A stretch of 64,000 bases of DNA from Streptomyces hygroscopicus subsp. hygroscopicus (GTDB taxonomy: Bacteria > Actinomycetota > Actinomycetes > Streptomycetales > Streptomycetaceae), in contig NZ_BSSM01000004.1 in assembly GCF_030269125.1 (NCBI RefSeq), positions 434,001 to 498,000 on the forward strand. The letters are read 5' to 3'. The position numbers were made by a program, and so were the translations under genes. Of the stretch, positions 60,628-64,000 are shown in pieces. The notes beneath the pieces are model-generated. The model was given only the letters and a program-made list of their open reading frames with translations. It was not told where the DNA came from and ran no database searches. Each line of letters opens with the position of its first letter. Position 1 is the first letter of the stretch.

Positions 60628-63510
60628 TCACGGGGCAGGCCTGAGACCGTCCGCGCCTGCGCAGGCGTTCTCCAGCGTTGCGAGGCCCTCCACACACTCC
60701 TGGACGCGCTGCGGCAGCAGATGGAAACGGGAGAGGTCGAGGCTGGCCTGCCAGCAGGCGCGGGCGGCCTCCCACTCGCCGAAGTGGTGGTGGGCGCGGG
60801 CGGTGACGACCAGGCAGTCGGCCTCGCCGCCGTAGTCGCCCAACTGGCGCCGGATGGCGAGCGCCTCGTCCAGCGCCGCGAAGGCCTGCGCGCGCTCGCC
60901 GAGGTGCTGGAGCGCGGCGCCGTAGTTCGTCAGCAGGGTCGCCAGGGCAGTCGGCCGGCCCAGCGCGCGCTGCAAGGGCAGGCGGCGGCGGTGCTGTTCG
61001 ACGGCCCCGGCGTAGTCGCCGGCGAGCTGGAGCGCGTCGGCGATCCGGCCCAGGACCAGCACCTCACTGTCGGGCAGGTCCAATTGCCGGTAGAGCTCCT
61101 GGGAGCGCAGCGCGTACACGAGTCCCGGCTCGGCGCGTTTGGCCTGGACGTGCAGAGCGGACATGTTGCCGAGGATCGACGCCTGCGCGGTGATGTCCCC
61201 GGCCTGTTCGAAGAGTTCGAGGGCGGTGCCGAGGTTCTCCAGGCACTCCTCGTTGCGGTAGGCCATGCCGTGCGCGACGGCGATCCGCCGGTAGAGCCAG
61301 GCCTGTCCCGTCGTGTCGCCGTGCGCGACGGCGATCTCCAGCGCGCTGCGCAGGGCCGTGTCCCAGATGCCGGTCCACCAGTACGTGTCCCCGTAGCCGA
61401 AGAGGCCGACGGCCAGCCGCCACGCGATGTCGGAGCGGCCGAGGGCACCAGCCCGGGTGATCGCGTGCTGGATCGCGGGAAGTTCGCGGACGTACCAGGC
61501 GAGCGCGCTGTGCGCGTCGGCGAAGGGCGGCAGCGGCTGCGCGGGCTGTTCGGTGAGCGGCGGGGGCGGCTGCGTCTCGCCGACGGTGATCCTCGACGCG
61601 TTCTCCACCGCCGCGACGTACCAGGTCAGCAGCCGCAGTTCGGCGTGCTCGCGCTGCCGCTCGGGCTCCTCCACGCGAACGCGCTCTGCCGCGTATTCGC
61701 CGAGCAGGTCGTGCATGCCATACCGCTCGGGCGCCGGGCTCTGCACGAGGTGGACGTCGGTGAGCAGGTCCAGCAGCCGGGCGGTGTCCCGTACCGGCAG
61801 GGCGAGCAGGGCGGCGGCCGCGTGCGGGGTCACCTCGTGTTCGGGCCACACTCCCAGCAGGCGGAACGCCCGAGCGACGGCCCGTTCTTGCGGCAGGTCG
61901 CTGTCGCGCATGGCGACGTAGCTCATGCCGATCGTGGCCTCGACGTCCAGGCTGCCGACAGCCAGTTCCGGCAGCCGGCCGGTGCCGGACGACAGCCGGT
62001 CGGCGAGCAGCGACAGCGGCCACGCGGGCCGGGAGGCCAGCCGGCCGCCGATGACGCTCAGCGCGAGCGGCAGCCCGCCGCACAGCGCCATGATCTCGGC
62101 CGCGGCTTCCGGCTCGCCCCGTACGCGTTCGGTCCCGCACAGCGCCACCAGCAGCATCTCCTGGTCGGCGGGTGTGAGCGGCGGCAGCGGCAGCGGCACG
62201 GCGGCGGGCAGGTCGGTGAGGGTGTGCCTGCTGGTGACCACGACCGCGCAGCCGCCGCTGCCCGGCAGCAGCGGCAGCACCTGGGCGGCGTCCCGCGCGT
62301 TGTCCAGGACCAGCAGCATCCTGCGGTGGGCGAGGACGGTGCGGAAGACGGCGGCGCAGTCGTCCGTGTCCTCGGGCAGCGACGCCTCCTGGACGCCCAG
62401 GTCGGACAGGAAGCGGACGAGCAGGTCACGCGGGCCGCGCCGGCCACCGGGGCCGAAGCCGCGCAGGTCGGCGTAGAGCTGCCCGTCGGGGTAGTCCGCG
62501 TGCAGCAGGTGCGCGACATGGACGGTCAGCGCGGTCTTGCCGACGCCGCCCATGCCCGAGACGACCACCGGCCGGGGGGTGCGGCCGGGCGCGCCCCCGC
62601 CGGCGGCGGTGCCGGGGCGCAGCAGCGCGGCGAGGCGAGCGACTTCGGCGGTCCGACCAGTGAAGAGCCCTGTGTCGGCGGGGAGTTGGTGCAGCGACGG
62701 GAAGGCAGGGGCGGAGGGTTCTGCGGGCGCCCCGGCAGGAGCGGGTACGGGTACGCGCGCGGGTGCGTCCGAGGCCAGCACCTCCTGGTACGCCGCCCGT
62801 ACGGCCGCCGACGGGTCGACGCCCAGCTCCTCGGCGAGGGTCGCCCGCAGCCGCGCGTACACCTCCAGCGCCTCCGCCTGCCGGTGCGCACCGCGCAGGG
62901 CCAGCATCAACTGCCGGTGGAAGGCCTCCCGGAGCGGGTGCTCGGCGACAAGTGCCGTGAGCTGCCCGATGACTTCGGGGTGGCGGCCCAGCGCGAGAGC
63001 CGCGTCGAAGCCCCACTCCAGCGCCTGCAGCCGCATTTCGAGCAGTTGCCGCACCACCGGCCCGGCGTCGTCGAATTCGGGAAGGCCGGCGAGCGGCTCG
63101 CCGCGCCACAGGGCGAGGGCGGCGGCGCTCAGGTCCGCCGCCGCGTCCCACTCCTGCCGCACGTGCGCGGCGCGCGCGGCGGCCACGTGGCGCCGGAAGA
63201 CCTCCACGTCGAACTCGCCCTCCGCGACGTACAGCCGGTAGCCGTTCGGCACCGCGGTGATGCGCTGCGGCTCGTCGCCGAGAAAGGCCAACTGCCGCCG
63301 CAGCCGCGTCAGATGGTTGAACAGCGAGGCGTCCGCACTGGCCGGCGGGCGCCCGCTCCACAGCGCTTCCTTGAGCGCGTCCTTCGACACCGGCCGGTTG
63401 GCCGCCAGCAGCAGCGCGGCAAGCAGTACCCGGCTCTTGTGCCCCCCGACCGCCCGCTCCTCCGCCCCGTCCCGCACCAACAGCGGCCCCAGCAGCCCGA
63501 ACGTCGGCAT
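60628..63510 (-). CDS. AfsR-like SARP regulator with NB-ARC ATPase and TPR domains
   Basis: 960 residues. Residues 1-95: OmpR-type DNA-binding domain (FGLLGPLLVRDGAEERAVGGHKSRVLLAALLLAAN ... NHLTRLRRQL). 95-245: bacterial transcriptional activation domain (FRRHVAAARAAH, ALALWRGEPLAGLPEF, EELGVDPSAAVRAAYQEVL). About 280-560: NB-ARC with Walker A GMGGVGKT (319-326) and MLLVLDNARD, VVVTSRHTL. About 690-950: tetratricopeptide repeats (LENLGTALELFEQAGD, ALDEALAIRRQLGDYGGEADCL). Such proteins activate secondary-metabolite clusters in response to phosphorylation or ligand. It is 25 kb from the alkyne-lipid cluster, so its target is open. G-rich GGGGGGCAC precedes the start. Confidence 0.92.
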   Translation of the reverse strand: MPTFGLLGPLLVRDGAEERAVGGHKSRVLLAALLLAANRPVSKDALKEALWSGRPPASADASLFNHLTRLRRQLAFLGDEPQRITAVPNGYRLYVAEGEFDVEVFRRHVAAARAAHVRQEWDAAADLSAAALALWRGEPLAGLPEFDDAGPVVRQLLEMRLQALEWGFDAALALGRHPEVIGQLTALVAEHPLREAFHRQLMLALRGAHRQAEALEVYARLRATLAEELGVDPSAAVRAAYQEVLASDAPARVPVPAPAGAPAEPSAPAFPSLHQLPADTGLFTGRTAEVARLAALLRPGTAAGGGAPGRTPRPVVVSGMGGVGKTALTVHVAHLLHADYPDGQLYADLRGFGPGGRRGPRDLLVRFLSDLGVQEASLPEDTDDCAAVFRTVLAHRRMLLVLDNARDAAQVLPLLPGSGGCAVVVTSRHTLTDLPAAVPLPLPPLTPADQEMLLVALCGTERVRGEPEAAAEIMALCGGLPLALSVIGGRLASRPAWPLSLLADRLSSGTGRLPELAVGSLDVEATIGMSYVAMRDSDLPQERAVARAFRLLGVWPEHEVTPHAAAALLALPVRDTARLLDLLTDVHLVQSPAPERYGMHDLLGEYAAERVRVEEPERQREHAELRLLTWYVAAVENASRITVGETQPPPPLTEQPAQPLPPFADAHSALAWYVRELPAIQHAITRAGALGRSDIAWRLAVGLFGYGDTYWWTGIWDTALRSALEIAVAHGDTTGQAWLYRRIAVAHGMAYRNEECLENLGTALELFEQAGDITAQASILGNMSALHVQAKRAEPGLVYALRSQELYRQLDLPDSEVLVLGRIADALQLAGDYAGAVEQHRRRLPLQRALGRPTALATLLTNYGAALQHLGERAQAFAALDEALAIRRQLGDYGGEADCLVVTARAHHHFGEWEAARACWQASLDLSRFHLLPQRVQECVEGLATLENACAGADGLRPAP

Positions 63511-64000
63511 GTGCCCCCCTTACCCGCGGGCATTCTAGACCTGGTGCGGACACGGGCCTCCCGGAACGCCACCCACCAAACGCAGCCGCTCCAGCATCAC
63601 CCCATGCCGCCTCGCTGCCGCCGACGACGCGCGCGCAGAGCCTTGCCGTCCCGAGCGCGAACCGGGCCTCACGGCCCGGCGCTTCCGTGCACACGGCTCC
63701 TCGGGCTCACGCTCTTTGACCGGCTGGTGACCGGCGCCCCGCCACGGTCGCTTCGAAGGCGGGCGAACTCTGCGGGGAGCCGAGCCTCGGCCGGTCGCGC
63801 AGCGCACTGCACAAGACCGCGAGACCGCGCTTTCGCCGGACGGCTTCTCAGTGCCCGGGAAGACCCTTCCTGCCGGAAGCACCAGGCGGCACGCCATGCC
63901 ACTGCCGACGCGGTCACAGGAAGCCCGCGCCGGAGACCGTCGCCCCGCGCCCGCCGGGGGCCCGAACAGCCCGTCGAGACGGTCCGGCGGTGTCGTCCCG
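63511..64000. other. Window end without supported genes
   Basis: 490 bases upstream of the SARP gene. Leftward frames up to 120 codons exist, but they are Arg/Ser-rich and unlike any family I know. The SARP promoter should lie near 63520-63600; no clear elements were found. Confidence 0.35.

Noticed and set aside
60509..60640. Possible IS5-type transposase start (WILRPLLPGTDPRR) on the plus strand
   Set aside because: Fewer than 15 residues resemble it, no continuation in any frame and no terminal repeat seen.
63535..63917. Leftward frames of 82-120 codons at the window end
   Set aside because: Arg/Ser-rich, no recognised domain and no good start site.
1..64000. tRNA, rRNA, CRISPR arrays, riboswitches and integrase/attachment sites
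   Set aside because: I looked for cloverleaf-like sequences, regularly spaced repeats and intact integrases and found none; a tRNAscan, Rfam or CRISPR search would be needed to exclude weak cases.

Overview
The window is high-GC DNA whose codon use, signal peptides, AfsR/SARP-type regulator, IclR/LacI/ArsR/RpiR/LysR regulators and secreted glycosidase all point to a Streptomyces (or close actinomycete) chromosome. I assigned it by these features, not by a database match. No rRNA, tRNA or CRISPR array was seen.

Layout. 1-6000: a cut-off DMT transporter, a tandem universal stress protein, an unrecognised secreted lipoprotein, a small secreted WxxW protein, then the wreck of an rve-type transposase. 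6072-12243: an RpiR regulator followed by a catabolic operon of amino acid permease, glutamine-synthetase-like ligase, FluG-type amidohydrolase and M20 amidase, ending at a hairpin; a convergent SDR follows. 13787-20340: a patchwork of small genes and broken ones: an ArsR-led operon with its operator, a kinase-like protein, SUKH proteins (one intact, one remnant), small alpha-beta barrel proteins, and transposase and gene fragments. 20579-25973: lower meta-cleavage pathway (C-C bond hydrolase, then hydratase, acylating aldehyde dehydrogenase and aldolase) with two IclR regulators, but no ring-cleavage dioxygenase.

26001-37531 is the most interesting part: a polyyne (conjugated terminal alkyne lipid) type biosynthetic cluster. 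Read along the minus strand it runs P450, hydrolase-fold protein, thioesterase, fatty acyl-AMP ligase, two acyl desaturases, acyl carrier protein, third desaturase, active-looking hydrolase, rubredoxin, several joined by 4-bp overlaps. A DHA2 exporter upstream has its own terminator. A fatty acid would be adenylated, loaded on the carrier protein, repeatedly dehydrogenated to alkynes with rubredoxin supplying electrons, released, oxidised by the P450 and exported. The P450 promoter carries a perfect dyad whose half site recurs at the exporter start, suggesting one regulator that is not in the window. The hydrolase-fold protein next to the P450 has lost its nucleophile and its histidine.

38048-44743: a GT28-like glycosyltransferase, a small secreted protein, RidA, a LysR regulator, a DUF4097 remnant and a 717-residue DUF4157 protein. 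45054-56979 is a complete L-arabinose utilisation locus: LacI regulator, ribulokinase, epimerase, isomerase, ABC sugar importer and a secreted GH54 arabinofuranosidase. Five near-identical TGTGAGCGCT(A/C)ACA sites define its regulon. 57300-64000: a frameshifted unknown gene, a DUF488 protein, a lipoprotein, a beta/gamma-crystallin-like secreted protein, and an AfsR-like SARP/NB-ARC/TPR regulator.
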